NCBI GenBank assembly: GCA_018780645.1
Contig: JADMJJ010000011.1
Coordinates: 62,001-126,000, forward strand
Direction: 5' to 3'
Length of the DNA stretch: 64,000 nucleotides
Source of the DNA: Burkholderiaceae bacterium
GTDB lineage: Bacteria; Pseudomonadota; Gammaproteobacteria; Burkholderiales; Burkholderiaceae_C
Positions 44,537 to 52,807 of this stretch are shown here, one piece after another; within the stretch, counting starts at the first letter, position 1; the number at the start of each line of letters is the position of its first letter. The position numbers and the translations under genes were made by a program. The notes beneath the pieces are model-generated. The model was given only the letters and a program-made list of their open reading frames with translations. It was not told the DNA's origin and ran no database searches.

Positions 44537-44560
44537 CGGCCATCCTCCCTGTGCTTGTTC

Positions 44561-45679
44561 TTAGAGACCGGTCTTGAACGAGGTGTAGATGCGCGTCATG
44601 CTGCGGCGCAGGTCGTTGTTGATGGCGTCCGGCACGCCCATCTTCTTCATGTCGGCCTCGGGCGGGAATACGGTCGGGTTGTTCGCCACCTCGGGCTTGA
44701 TGAATTTGCGTGACTCCTTGTTCGGGTTGGCGTAGAACACCTTGTTGGTCAGGCCCGCATGGACCTCGGGGCGCAGGATGTAGTTGATGAACTTGTGCGC
44801 GTTGTTCGGGTGGGGCGCATCGGCCGGGATCACCATGGTGTCGAAGAACAGCACGCCGCCGGACTTCGGAATCAGCGCCTCGATCTTCTGGCCGGTCTTG
44901 CCGTCGATGGCGCGCTGACGAGCGATATTGATGTCGCCCGACCAGCCCAGGGCCACGCAGATCGAGCCATTGGCCATGTCATTGATATAGCCCGAGGAGC
45001 TGAACAGGGTGACGTGCGGCCGGATCGCCTTCAGCAGCGGCGGCACGGCCTGATAGTCGCCGAGGTTCTTGCTGTAGGGCGGCTTGCCCAGATAGTGCAG
45101 GGCGGCGGGCACAACCTCGGTGGCGCTGTCCAGAAAGCTCACGCCGCAGCTCTTCAGCTTGGAGATGTACTCGGGCTTGAACACCAGGTCCCAGGCGTTG
45201 TCGGGCATGGGCGTGCTGCCCAGCGCGGCCTTGACCTTGTCCACATTGATGCCCACCGTGGTATAGCCCCACAGCCAGTTGACCATGTACTGGTTGCCCG
45301 GGTCCAGCTTGGCGAGCTGGGCCTCGATGTCGGGGTCCAGATACTTCAGGTTGGGTATCTGCGCCTTGTCGATCTTGCGCAGCAGGCCGCCATCGGCCTG
45401 AAGCTTGGCCCAGTAGGAGGAGGGCACGACCACGTCGTAGCCGGTCTTGCCGGCGACCAGCTTGGCATGGACGATTTCGTTGTTGTCGAAATTGTCGTAG
45501 CGCACCTTGATGCCGGTTTCCTTCTCGAAGTTCTTCAGCGTGTCTTCGGCGATGTAGTCCGACCAGTTGTAGACGTTGATGACCTTCTCTTCTTCCTGGG
45601 CCTGGGCCGGCGCGCCCAGCAGCGTCAGGGTGCTCAGCAGCAGGCTCAGGGGCAGCTTGGGGACGGTGGTCAGCTTCAT
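44561..45679 (-). CDS. potF: Putrescine-binding periplasmic protein PotF-like
   Basis: A 372-residue substrate-binding protein. The signal peptide is residues 1-28 (KLPLSLLLSTLTLLGAPAQA). The mature part begins VINVYNWSDYIAEDTLKNFE, and the ligand-pocket block TGYDVVVPSSYWAKLQADGG is typical of PotD/PotF. Other family residues are VALGWSGDINIA and the C-terminal NKESRKFIKPEVANNPTVFPP. PotF-type length and pattern suggest putrescine over spermidine, but specificity must be tested. It is the first gene of the importer potFGHI. Confidence 0.9.
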   Translation of the reverse strand: MKLTTVPKLPLSLLLSTLTLLGAPAQAQEEEKVINVYNWSDYIAEDTLKNFEKETGIKVRYDNFDNNEIVHAKLVAGKTGYDVVVPSSYWAKLQADGGLLRKIDKAQIPNLKYLDPDIEAQLAKLDPGNQYMVNWLWGYTTVGINVDKVKAALGSTPMPDNAWDLVFKPEYISKLKSCGVSFLDSATEVVPAALHYLGKPPYSKNLGDYQAVPPLLKAIRPHVTLFSSSGYINDMANGSICVALGWSGDINIARQRAIDGKTGQKIEALIPKSGGVLFFDTMVIPADAPHPNNAHKFINYILRPEVHAGLTNKVFYANPNKESRKFIKPEVANNPTVFPPEADMKKMGVPDAINNDLRRSMTRIYTSFKTGL

Positions 45680-45750
45680 GGGAACGCTCTCCAGATGATC
45701 AACAAGGGATGATTCAGTCTATGCCCGGGCAGGCCAGGCCCCTATCCCGC

Positions 45751-45771
45751 AAAACCCGAGGCTGATCGGGT
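45751..45771 (-). terminator. Weak terminator/hairpin between putrescine aminotransferase and potF
   Basis: On the minus strand ACCCGA and TCGGGT form a 6-base perfect stem with a 6-base loop, followed by a short TTTT. It lies 50 bases after the aminotransferase stop and before potF. It could separate the catabolic and transport transcripts; the short stem makes this uncertain. Confidence 0.42.
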
Positions 45772-45820
45772 GGGGAAGGGCCAGGCCTTGCGCGGGCAGC
45801 TCAATGAACAGCTAGCAAGA

Positions 45821-47224
45821 TCAGAGCCAACCCCGCGCCTGCACGTCGGCCAGGGTCAGGTCCAGGCAGCGGCGTATCAGGGCCATCAGCTCATCCACCT
45901 GCGGGCGGGTGATCACCAGGGGCGGGGCAATGATCATGCGGTCGCCGACGGCGCGCATGATCAGGCCGTTGCCGAAGCAGTGGCCGCGGCAGACCATGCC
46001 CACTTCCAGTGCACCGTCGAACAGCTGACGCCTGGCCTTGTCCTTCACCAGCTGCACGGCACCCATCAAGCCGCAGGTCTGGGTCTCGCCCACCAGCGGG
46101 TGCTCGGCCAGCTGGGCGAACTGCTCGGCCAGGTAGGGCCCGACGTTGTGCTTGACATGGCTCACGAGGTTGAGCTGGCGTATCAGGCCGATATTGGCCA
46201 GCGCCACCGCGCAGGCCACCGGGTGGCCCGAGTAGGTGAAGCCGTGGTTGAACTCGCCACCCTGCTCGATCAGCACCTTGGCCACGCGCTCGCCGACCAT
46301 CACCCCGCCCAGCGGGATGTAGCCCGAGGTCACGCCCTTGGCGAAGGTCATCAGGTCGGGCTTGCTGCCCACCGTCTCGCAGCCGAACCATTCGCCGGTG
46401 CGGCCGAAGCCGCAGATCACCTCGTCGCTGACCAGGAGGATGCCGTACTTGTCGCAGATGCGCTGGATCTCGGGCCAGTAGGTCGTGGGCGGGACGATCA
46501 CGCCGCCGGCGCCCTGGATAGGCTCGCCGATGAAGGCGGCCACCCGTTCCGGGCCGACGGCGAGTATCTTCTCCTCCAGCCAGCGGGCGGCGGTGAGGCC
46601 GAAGTCCTCGCGGCTCTGCTCGCCGCCCAGCTCGTACCAGTGCGGCTGCTCGATATGGGTGATGTTCGGTATCGGCAGACCGCCCTGGGCATGCATGCCG
46701 CTCATGCCGCCAAGAGACGCCCCGGCCATCGTCGAGCCGTGATAGCCGTTGTGCCGGCCTATGATGACCTGGCGCTCCGGCTGGCCCAGCACATCCCAGT
46801 AGCGGCGCACCATGCGCACCACGGTGTCATTGCCCTCGGAGCCCGAGCTGGTGAAGAACACATGCTGGAACTGCGGCGGTGTCACCTCGGCCAGCAGCTC
46901 GGCCAGCTCGATGCTGGGCGGCGTGGCGGTCTGGAAGAAGGCGTTGTAGAAGGGCAGCTCCTGCATCTGCTTGGCGGCCGCATCGACCAGCGCCTTCTGC
47001 CCGTAGCCGACATTGACGCACCACAGGCCGCTCATCGCGTCGAGAATTCTGTTGCCCTCGCTGTCGTGCAGATAGATGTTGTCGGCGTCGGTGATGATGC
47101 GGGAGCCCTTCTTGGCCAGGGCGGCGAAGTCGGTGAAGGGGTGGAGGAAGTGGGCGGCGTCGGCCTGCTGCCACTCCTTGGTGCTGCGCTTGGCAGCCCG
47201 GGACGGTTGTTGAATCGTGCTCAT
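45821..47224 (-). CDS. spuC: Putrescine aminotransferase (SpuC-like, class III)
   Basis: A 467-residue PLP enzyme; P. aeruginosa SpuC is about 456. It has the class III pattern FHPFTDF-like opening (HFLHPFTDFAALAKKG), GRHNGYHGSTMAGASLGG, IGEPIQGAGGVIVPP, VSDEVICGFGRTGEWFG and the PLP lysine in DLMTFAKGVTSGYIPLG. The SpuC group converts putrescine and pyruvate to 4-aminobutanal and alanine. It sits 30 bases after puuA, so the cell can use both direct transamination and glutamylation. Substrate range could also cover diaminopropane or spermidine. Confidence 0.86.
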   Translation of the reverse strand: MSTIQQPSRAAKRSTKEWQQADAAHFLHPFTDFAALAKKGSRIITDADNIYLHDSEGNRILDAMSGLWCVNVGYGQKALVDAAAKQMQELPFYNAFFQTATPPSIELAELLAEVTPPQFQHVFFTSSGSEGNDTVVRMVRRYWDVLGQPERQVIIGRHNGYHGSTMAGASLGGMSGMHAQGGLPIPNITHIEQPHWYELGGEQSREDFGLTAARWLEEKILAVGPERVAAFIGEPIQGAGGVIVPPTTYWPEIQRICDKYGILLVSDEVICGFGRTGEWFGCETVGSKPDLMTFAKGVTSGYIPLGGVMVGERVAKVLIEQGGEFNHGFTYSGHPVACAVALANIGLIRQLNLVSHVKHNVGPYLAEQFAQLAEHPLVGETQTCGLMGAVQLVKDKARRQLFDGALEVGMVCRGHCFGNGLIMRAVGDRMIIAPPLVITRPQVDELMALIRRCLDLTLADVQARGWL

Positions 47225-47254
47225 GTTTGGCTCCGTAGCTATGGGCTGATGCGC

Positions 47255-48619
47255 TCAGACGTGAAGGAGAAGGTGTTCCCGTTCCCAGGGAGAAATGACC
47301 TTCATGAACTCCGCATACTCGATTTCCTTGACCTCGGTGTAGACGGTGATGAAGGACTCGCCCAGCACCTCGGCCAGGTCACCCTCGTTGCGCAGCAGGT
47401 CCAGCGCCTCGCCCAGGCTGCGTGGCAGTTGATAGTCGCCCAGGTACGCGTCGCCCTTGCATTCCGGGCTGGGGGCTATTCTGTTCTTGATGCCCAGGTA
47501 GCCGCAGGCCAGGGTTGCGGCCAGCGCCACATAGGGGTTGGCGTCGGCGCCGATGACGCGGTTCTCCACCCGGCGCGCCGAGGGGCTGGCCACCGGCGAG
47601 CGTATGCCGACGGTGCGGTTGTCGGTCCCCCACTGGATATTGATCGGCGCGGCGGTGTTGCGCGACAGGCGCCGGTAGCTGTTCACATAGGGGGCGAACA
47701 GGGCCATCGCGGCCGGGATGTACTTCTGCAGGCCGCCGATGTACCAGAAGAACTCCTGGCTGGGCGAGCCATCCTCATTGCTGAAGATGTTCTTGCCTGT
47801 CGTGGTGCTGACCACGCTCTGGTGCACGTGCATGGCGCTGCCGGGCTCGTTGGCGATGGGCTTGGCCATGAAGGTGGCGAACATATCATGGCGCATCGCC
47901 GCCTCGCGCAGGGTGCGCTTGAAGAAGAACACCTCGTCGGCCAGCTTCAGCGGGTCGTCATGGAAGAAGTTGATCTCCATCTGGCCCGCGCCGATCTCAT
48001 GGATCAGGGTGTCCACGTTCAGGCCCATCTGTTCGCAATAGGCATACACATCCTCGAACAGCGGGTCGAACTCGTTGACCGCGTCGATCGAATAGGCCTG
48101 GCGCGAGGTCTCGGCACGGCCGCTGCGGCCAACCGGCGGCTTCAGGGGGATGTCCGGATCGGGGTTGCGCGCCACCAGATAGAACTCCAGCTCGGGCGCG
48201 ACCACCGGCTGCCAGCCCTCGGCCGCATAGAGGTCGCAGACCCGGCGCAGCACCGAGCGCGGCGCGAACGGGATCAGCTTGCCGTGTTGGTCGAAACAGT
48301 CATGGATGATTTGCGCGGTCGGGTCGGTGGCCCAGGGCACTATGCGCACCGTGGTCGGGTCGGGCCGCAGATGCATGTCCTGGTCGGTGGGCGAGATCAC
48401 GTCGTAATAGGGGCCGACCTCGGGGAATTCGCCGGTCACGCCCATGGCGACCACGGCCTCGGGCAGGCGCATGCCCCGGTCTTCGGTGAAGCGCTCGCGC
48501 GGCAGGATCTTGCCGCGGGCCACGCCGGTCAAGTCGGGCACCAGGCACTCGATCTCCGTGACGCGACGCTCCTTGAACCATTGTTCGAGGTCTGCGAATG
48601 TGAATTTGCTGGTTGTCAT
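47255..48619 (-). CDS. puuA: Gamma-glutamylputrescine synthetase PuuA
   Basis: A 454-residue member of the glutamine synthetase superfamily. It starts FTFADLEQWFKERRVTEIEC, then GRAEISRQAYSIDAVNEFD-like and ANEPGSAMHVHQSVVS with the ATP-binding His. NYRRLSRNTAAPINIQWGTDNR corresponds to the NSYRR...W-G-x-x-N-R active-site block of PuuA. It glutamylates putrescine with ATP, the first step of the Puu pathway. An inverted repeat (CCGGCT, 4-base loop, AGCCGG) lies at 48642-48657, ahead of the start. Confidence 0.88.
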   Translation of the reverse strand: MTTSKFTFADLEQWFKERRVTEIECLVPDLTGVARGKILPRERFTEDRGMRLPEAVVAMGVTGEFPEVGPYYDVISPTDQDMHLRPDPTTVRIVPWATDPTAQIIHDCFDQHGKLIPFAPRSVLRRVCDLYAAEGWQPVVAPELEFYLVARNPDPDIPLKPPVGRSGRAETSRQAYSIDAVNEFDPLFEDVYAYCEQMGLNVDTLIHEIGAGQMEINFFHDDPLKLADEVFFFKRTLREAAMRHDMFATFMAKPIANEPGSAMHVHQSVVSTTTGKNIFSNEDGSPSQEFFWYIGGLQKYIPAAMALFAPYVNSYRRLSRNTAAPINIQWGTDNRTVGIRSPVASPSARRVENRVIGADANPYVALAATLACGYLGIKNRIAPSPECKGDAYLGDYQLPRSLGEALDLLRNEGDLAEVLGESFITVYTEVKEIEYAEFMKVISPWEREHLLLHV

Positions 48620-48691
48620 GTATCACCTGTTTGGCTGAGCCCCGGCTGAAGAGCCGGCGCGGGAGGGCGTTGGGGGTGAAACAGGAGACAG

Positions 48692-49471
48692 CTAGGTTTC
48701 CGGGTCGCGCTGCTGCAATTGCTGGCGGTCTTGATGGAATTGCCGGCAGGCCTGGCCGAAGGCCGTCAGCACGGCCATTGAGGCCGGATTGCTGGCTGCC
48801 TGCCACTCAGGGTGCCATTGCACGCACAGATTGAAGCCGCCGGACTGTTCGACGGAGAAGGCCTCGATCAGGCCATCGGGTGCGGTGGCCTCGACGCGCA
48901 GGCCCGGCGCCAGCTGCTTGACGCCCTGGCCATGCAACGAATTGACCTGGATGGTGTCGCTGCCGACGATTTGGTGAAGCAGGCCGCCGGGGACGACATC
49001 GATGGGATGCACCGGCGCGTACTGCTCCTCGGCGCTGAGGTCCTTGGGCGCGCGGTGGTCATGCAGGCCCGGCTGCTCCTGCACCGCCTGGTGCAAGGTG
49101 CCGCCCAGCGCCACATTGGCCTCCTGGAAGCCGCGGCAGATGGCGAACAGCGGCATGCCCAGTTCCAGCGCCTTGGGGATCAGGGGCAGGGTCCAGTCGT
49201 CGCGCTCGGTATCCAGCGGCAGCGATGGGTCATGCACGGCCTCGTCGAAATGGCTGGGGTGGACGTTGGACGGTGATCCGGTCAGCAGCACGCCGTCGGC
49301 CATGGCCAGCAGCGCGTCCAGCTCATGCGCCGGCACCGAGGGCACGATCAGCGGGGTGCAACCGGCAAGGCGCACGGCCTCGATGTATTTCTTGCCGGCG
49401 GCGTAGAACGGGTGGTCGCCGATAGGCCTGCTGCACGCCGGCACCAGCACAATGGGTTTTGCACGACTCAT
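48692..49471 (-). CDS. puuD: Gamma-glutamyl-gamma-aminobutyrate hydrolase PuuD
   Basis: A 259-residue class I glutamine amidotransferase-like hydrolase, close to the 254 residues of E. coli PuuD. Cys112 in MPLFAICRGFQEANVALGGT is the nucleophile (Cys114 in E. coli). The His-x-Glu pair is in CVQWHPEWQ, and VLLTGSPSNVHP is the PuuD-like oxyanion region. It releases GABA from gamma-glutamyl-GABA in the cytoplasm. The upstream start overlaps the puuB stop by four bases; puuA follows after 72 bases. Confidence 0.92.
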   Translation of the reverse strand: MSRAKPIVLVPACSRPIGDHPFYAAGKKYIEAVRLAGCTPLIVPSVPAHELDALLAMADGVLLTGSPSNVHPSHFDEAVHDPSLPLDTERDDWTLPLIPKALELGMPLFAICRGFQEANVALGGTLHQAVQEQPGLHDHRAPKDLSAEEQYAPVHPIDVVPGGLLHQIVGSDTIQVNSLHGQGVKQLAPGLRVEATAPDGLIEAFSVEQSGGFNLCVQWHPEWQAASNPASMAVLTAFGQACRQFHQDRQQLQQRDPET

Positions 49472-50787
49472 AACATGTCTCTCAAACGGTAATACGCCAT
49501 GCCCAACACCAGGGCCGGGGTGCGCAGCCAGCGCCCACCCGGAAAGCGGTGATGCGTCAGGCGCGCGAAGGTGTCGAAGCGTCCGGCGTCGCCGGCGATG
49601 GCCTCGGCCACCAGTCTCCCAGCCAGGCCGGTCAGCGCCAGGCCGTGGCCGGAAAAGCCCTGCAGGTAGTAGATGCCTGCGTCTTCGGACTTGCCGCTGC
49701 GCTGGTCGAGCCGGCCGAAATCGGGCGCGCGGTTCATCGTGATGTCCACGAAGCCGCCCCAGCTGTACTCCAGCTTCACGTCCTCCAACTGCGGAAAGCT
49801 CTTGCCCATACGCGCCCGCATGCTTTGCGCCAGATTCGGCGGCGTGACCGTGCTGTAGCTGACGCGCCCGCCGTAGAGCAGCCGGTCATCGGCGGTGGGC
49901 CGGAAATAGTCGAGCACGAAATTGGTGTCACACACCGCGGCACGCGACGGTATCAGCTGCTGCATCACGCCCGGTGCCAGCGGGGCTGTGCAGACGATAT
50001 AGGTGCCCACCGGCATGATGCGTTCGGCAAGCGCCGGTGCCAGATCCTGCAGATAGACATTGCCGGCCAGCAGCACCTGCCGAGCCTTGACCTTGCCCTG
50101 GGCGGTATGAACGGTGTTGGCAGTGCTGCCGCGTTCGATGCGCGTCACGGCCGTTTGCTCGAACATCTGCACACCGAGGCCGGCCGCTGCCCGGGCCAGG
50201 CCCAGGCTGTACTTCAGCGGATGCAGGTGCCCGGAGCGCGGGTCATAGACGCCGCTGTGAAAGCGCGGGCTCTTGATGTAGTCGGGCAGGTCGGCCGGGC
50301 CCAGCCAGCGCAGCGGATAGTCGTAGCGGCTGGCCATCTGCTCGGCCCAGTCCTGCAGCGCGGCGGCCTTGCGGGCATTGATCGCCAGGCCCAGATAGCC
50401 GTCCTGCCAGTCGCAATCAATCTGATGCTGCTGGCAGCGCTGCTTGATGATGTCCAGCGCCTCCAGCGTCATGCCCCAGACAGCGCGAGAAGCCTCAAGG
50501 CCCAGCTGCGCTTCGATGGTGGACTGCTCGCAGGCCAGGCCGTGAATCGCCTGACCGCCGTTGCGGCCCGAGGCACCCCAGCCCACTTCACGGGCCTCCA
50601 GCAGCACGACCTTGAAACCCCGCTCGGCCAGTTCGATCGCGGCGGACAAGCCCGCCAAACCACCACCGACAACGGCCACATCGCATGAGACCTCGTCCTG
50701 CAATGGGGGGAACGCCTGCTCGCGGCGCACGCTGGCCGCATAAAAGGAGTTCCGCGTCAGCTCGCGGTCTGTGCTCAGGAGGTTCAT
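49468..50787 (-). CDS. puuB: Gamma-glutamylputrescine oxidase PuuB
   Basis: A 439-residue flavoprotein of the DAO family. The FAD-binding motif is DVAVVGGGLAGLSAAIELAE and the next conserved block is VLLEAREVGWGASGRNGGQA. The C-terminal FGRLDQRSG...YYLQGFSGHGLALTGLAGRL closes the flavin pocket. It oxidises gamma-glutamylputrescine to the aldehyde, making H2O2. Length is like PuuB (426). It lies between the BauA-like gene and puuD with a 4-base overlap to the latter. Confidence 0.88.
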   Translation of the reverse strand: MNLLSTDRELTRNSFYAASVRREQAFPPLQDEVSCDVAVVGGGLAGLSAAIELAERGFKVVLLEAREVGWGASGRNGGQAIHGLACEQSTIEAQLGLEASRAVWGMTLEALDIIKQRCQQHQIDCDWQDGYLGLAINARKAAALQDWAEQMASRYDYPLRWLGPADLPDYIKSPRFHSGVYDPRSGHLHPLKYSLGLARAAAGLGVQMFEQTAVTRIERGSTANTVHTAQGKVKARQVLLAGNVYLQDLAPALAERIMPVGTYIVCTAPLAPGVMQQLIPSRAAVCDTNFVLDYFRPTADDRLLYGGRVSYSTVTPPNLAQSMRARMGKSFPQLEDVKLEYSWGGFVDITMNRAPDFGRLDQRSGKSEDAGIYYLQGFSGHGLALTGLAGRLVAEAIAGDAGRFDTFARLTHHRFPGGRWLRTPALVLGMAYYRLRDML

Positions 50788-50839
50788 AAAGGGTATGCGC
50801 TAGGCAAGGTCCTCGGTTGTGTCGTGGTCTGTCAGCGGA

Positions 50840-52159
50840 TCAAGCAGCGCGCTGGATCGCGCCCTTCAGCGTGTCGATGATGTGGTCGATGTGCTTGCGC
50901 TCGATGATCAGCGGCGGGCTCAGCGCGATGGTGTCGCCGGTGGTGCGTATCAGCACACCCTTTTCCCAGCAGTCGAGGAAGATGTTGAAGGCGCGCTTGG
51001 CCGGCTCGCCGGGCAGGGGGCTCAACTCGATGCCGCCGACCAGGCCGATATTGCGGATGTCGATCACATTCGGCAGGCCCTTCAGCGAGTGCAGGCACTC
51101 GGCGAAATAGCCGCCCAGCTCGCCGGCGCGGGTCAGGAGGCCCTCTTCGGCATAGGTGTCCAGGGTGCCCAGCGCGGCGGCGCAGGCCAGCGGGTGGGCC
51201 GAGTAGGTGTAGCCGTGGAAGAACTCGATCAGGTGCTCGGGCCCGTTCATGAAGGCGTCATGAATGTGCTGCTTGGCAATCACCGCGCCCATGGGCACAC
51301 AGCCATTGGTCAGGCCCTTGGCCACCGTCATCAGGTCCGGCGTGACGCCGAAGGTCTGGGCGCCGAAGGGGTTGCCGGTGCGGCCGAAACCGGTGATGAC
51401 CTCGTCGAAGATCAAGAGGATGCCGTGCTTGTCGCAAATCTCGCGCAGGCGCTGCAGATAGCCCTTGGGCGGAATCAGCACGCCGGTCGAGCCGGCCACC
51501 GGCTCGACGATCACCGCGGCAATGGTGCTCGCGTCGTGCAGGGCGACCAAGCGCTCCAGATCGTCCGCCAGATTCGCACCATGCTCGGGCTGGCCGACGG
51601 TGAAGGCATTGCGCGCAGCATCGTGGGTGTGGCCGATATGGTCCACGCCGCTGAGCATCATGCCGAACATCTTGCGGTTGCCGACCATGCCGCCGACCGA
51701 GATGCCGCCGAAATTGACGCCGTGATAGCCACGCTCGCGGCCGATCAGCCGCGTACGCGAGCCCTCGCCGCGCACGCGGTGATAGGCCAGGGCCATTTTC
51801 AGCGCGGTGTCCACCGACTCGGAGCCCGAGTTGGTGTAGAAAACCTTGTTCATCCCGGCGGGCGTCAACTCGACCAGGCGCTCGGCCAGCTCGAAGGCCT
51901 TGGGGTGGGCCATCTGGAACGGCGGGGCAAAATCCAGTTCGGCCGCCTGCTGCTGTATGGCCTGCACGATGCGCGGGCGGTTGTGGCCGGCATTGACGCA
52001 CCACAGGCCGGCAATGCCGTCCAAGACCTGGCGACCCTTGTCATCGGTGAAGTACATGCCGTCGGCGCGGGTCAGCAGGCGCGGCGCCTTCTTGAACTGG
52101 CGATTGGCCGTGAACGGCATCCAGTAGGCATCAAGCTTGGCGTCGGTCGGGTTGCTCAT
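50840..52159 (-). CDS. Omega-amino acid/beta-alanine:pyruvate aminotransferase (BauA-like)
   Basis: A 439-residue class III aminotransferase. It begins LDAYWMPFTANRQFKKAPRL, which is the typical start of beta-alanine:pyruvate transaminases. It also has NSGSESVDTALKMALAYHR, GRERGYHGVNFGGISVGG, IVEPVAGSTGVLIPPKG, FDEVITGFGRTG and the PLP lysine in DLMTVAKGLTNGCVPMG. It likely uses beta-alanine (from diaminopropane or spermine) or GABA with pyruvate. ATG 52159 was chosen since GGAG lies before it; the open extension to 52204 is not family-like. It is the first gene of the cluster, divergent to lrp. Confidence 0.86.
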   Translation of the reverse strand: MSNPTDAKLDAYWMPFTANRQFKKAPRLLTRADGMYFTDDKGRQVLDGIAGLWCVNAGHNRPRIVQAIQQQAAELDFAPPFQMAHPKAFELAERLVELTPAGMNKVFYTNSGSESVDTALKMALAYHRVRGEGSRTRLIGRERGYHGVNFGGISVGGMVGNRKMFGMMLSGVDHIGHTHDAARNAFTVGQPEHGANLADDLERLVALHDASTIAAVIVEPVAGSTGVLIPPKGYLQRLREICDKHGILLIFDEVITGFGRTGNPFGAQTFGVTPDLMTVAKGLTNGCVPMGAVIAKQHIHDAFMNGPEHLIEFFHGYTYSAHPLACAAALGTLDTYAEEGLLTRAGELGGYFAECLHSLKGLPNVIDIRNIGLVGGIELSPLPGEPAKRAFNIFLDCWEKGVLIRTTGDTIALSPPLIIERKHIDHIIDTLKGAIQRAA

Positions 52160-52297
52160 TGCGTCACTCCAGAGATTGATTTGGGCGCGGTCATTCATGG
52201 TCATTCGCCGCTGGCCCCACGTTCTACAGTCTAGTCAGGGCGGCGCGCAATGTGCTGGCGCAATGCGTGCGGGTTGACCCGTGGTTTCGCAATCTGA

Positions 52298-52306
52298 TGC
52301 GATAAT
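52298..52306 (+). promoter_or_regulatory. Possible extended -10 of the Lrp/AsnC gene
   Basis: TGC directly followed by GATAAT, 30 bases ahead of ATG 52337, resembles an extended -10 element. TTGACC at 52274-52279 is 21 bases away, too far for a normal -35. The divergent gap (52160-52336) probably also carries sites for the regulator itself, but I cannot name any. Confidence 0.3.
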
Positions 52307-52336
52307 TTGGCCGATTCAAGCAACAATATTCGAATC

Positions 52337-52807
52337 ATGGCCAATGCGGTGCAATTGGATGCGATAGACCGTCACATTTTGAACGAGCTCCAGGCGAATG
52401 GCCGGCTCTCCAATGTGGAGTTGGCCCAGCGGGTGCATCTGTCGCCCTCGGCCTGCCTGCGGCGCGTCAAACAGCTGGAAGAGCAGGGCGTCATTGCCAA
52501 CTATGTCGCCCTGGTGGACCCCAAGGTCGTCGGCAAGCAGGGCACCTGCTACACCATCATCAATCTGGAGCGGATGACGACACAGGCGCTGGAGTCCTTC
52601 GAGCAGGCCGTGCGCGCCAGCCCCGATGTGCTGGACTGCTTCTATCTGGCCGGCAGCAACGACTACCTGATCCGCTTCGCCTACCGTGACGCCGAGGACC
52701 TGGAGCGCTTCCACACCCATGTGCTGATGCACCTGCCCGAGGTGGCCCGCTCCAACTCAATGATGGTGCTGCGCACGATCAAGAAGAGCACGGCATTTCC
52801 GCTTTAA
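52337..52807 (+). CDS. Lrp/AsnC family transcriptional regulator
   Basis: A 156-residue regulator with an N-terminal HTH (LDAIDRHILNELQANGRLSN, VELAQRVHLSPSACLRRVKQ) and a C-terminal ligand-sensing RAM domain (VDPKVVGKQGTCYTIINLER, SPDVLDCFYLAGSNDYLIRF). Such proteins form octamer-type oligomers and respond to amino acids. It is divergent from the polyamine cluster, so it is the likely local regulator; binding to a polyamine product is inference. ATG 52337 is chosen over the in-frame 52307 because it gives the family N-terminus. It overlaps the histidine-kinase gene at the 3' ends by 29 bases. Confidence 0.9.
   Translation: MANAVQLDAIDRHILNELQANGRLSNVELAQRVHLSPSACLRRVKQLEEQGVIANYVALVDPKVVGKQGTCYTIINLERMTTQALESFEQAVRASPDVLDCFYLAGSNDYLIRFAYRDAEDLERFHTHVLMHLPEVARSNSMMVLRTIKKSTAFPL

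Noticed and set aside
45770-48649. A 959-codon plus-strand frame opposite the putrescine aminotransferase and puuA
   Set aside because: It is the shadow of two strong minus-strand genes and has no recognisable domain.
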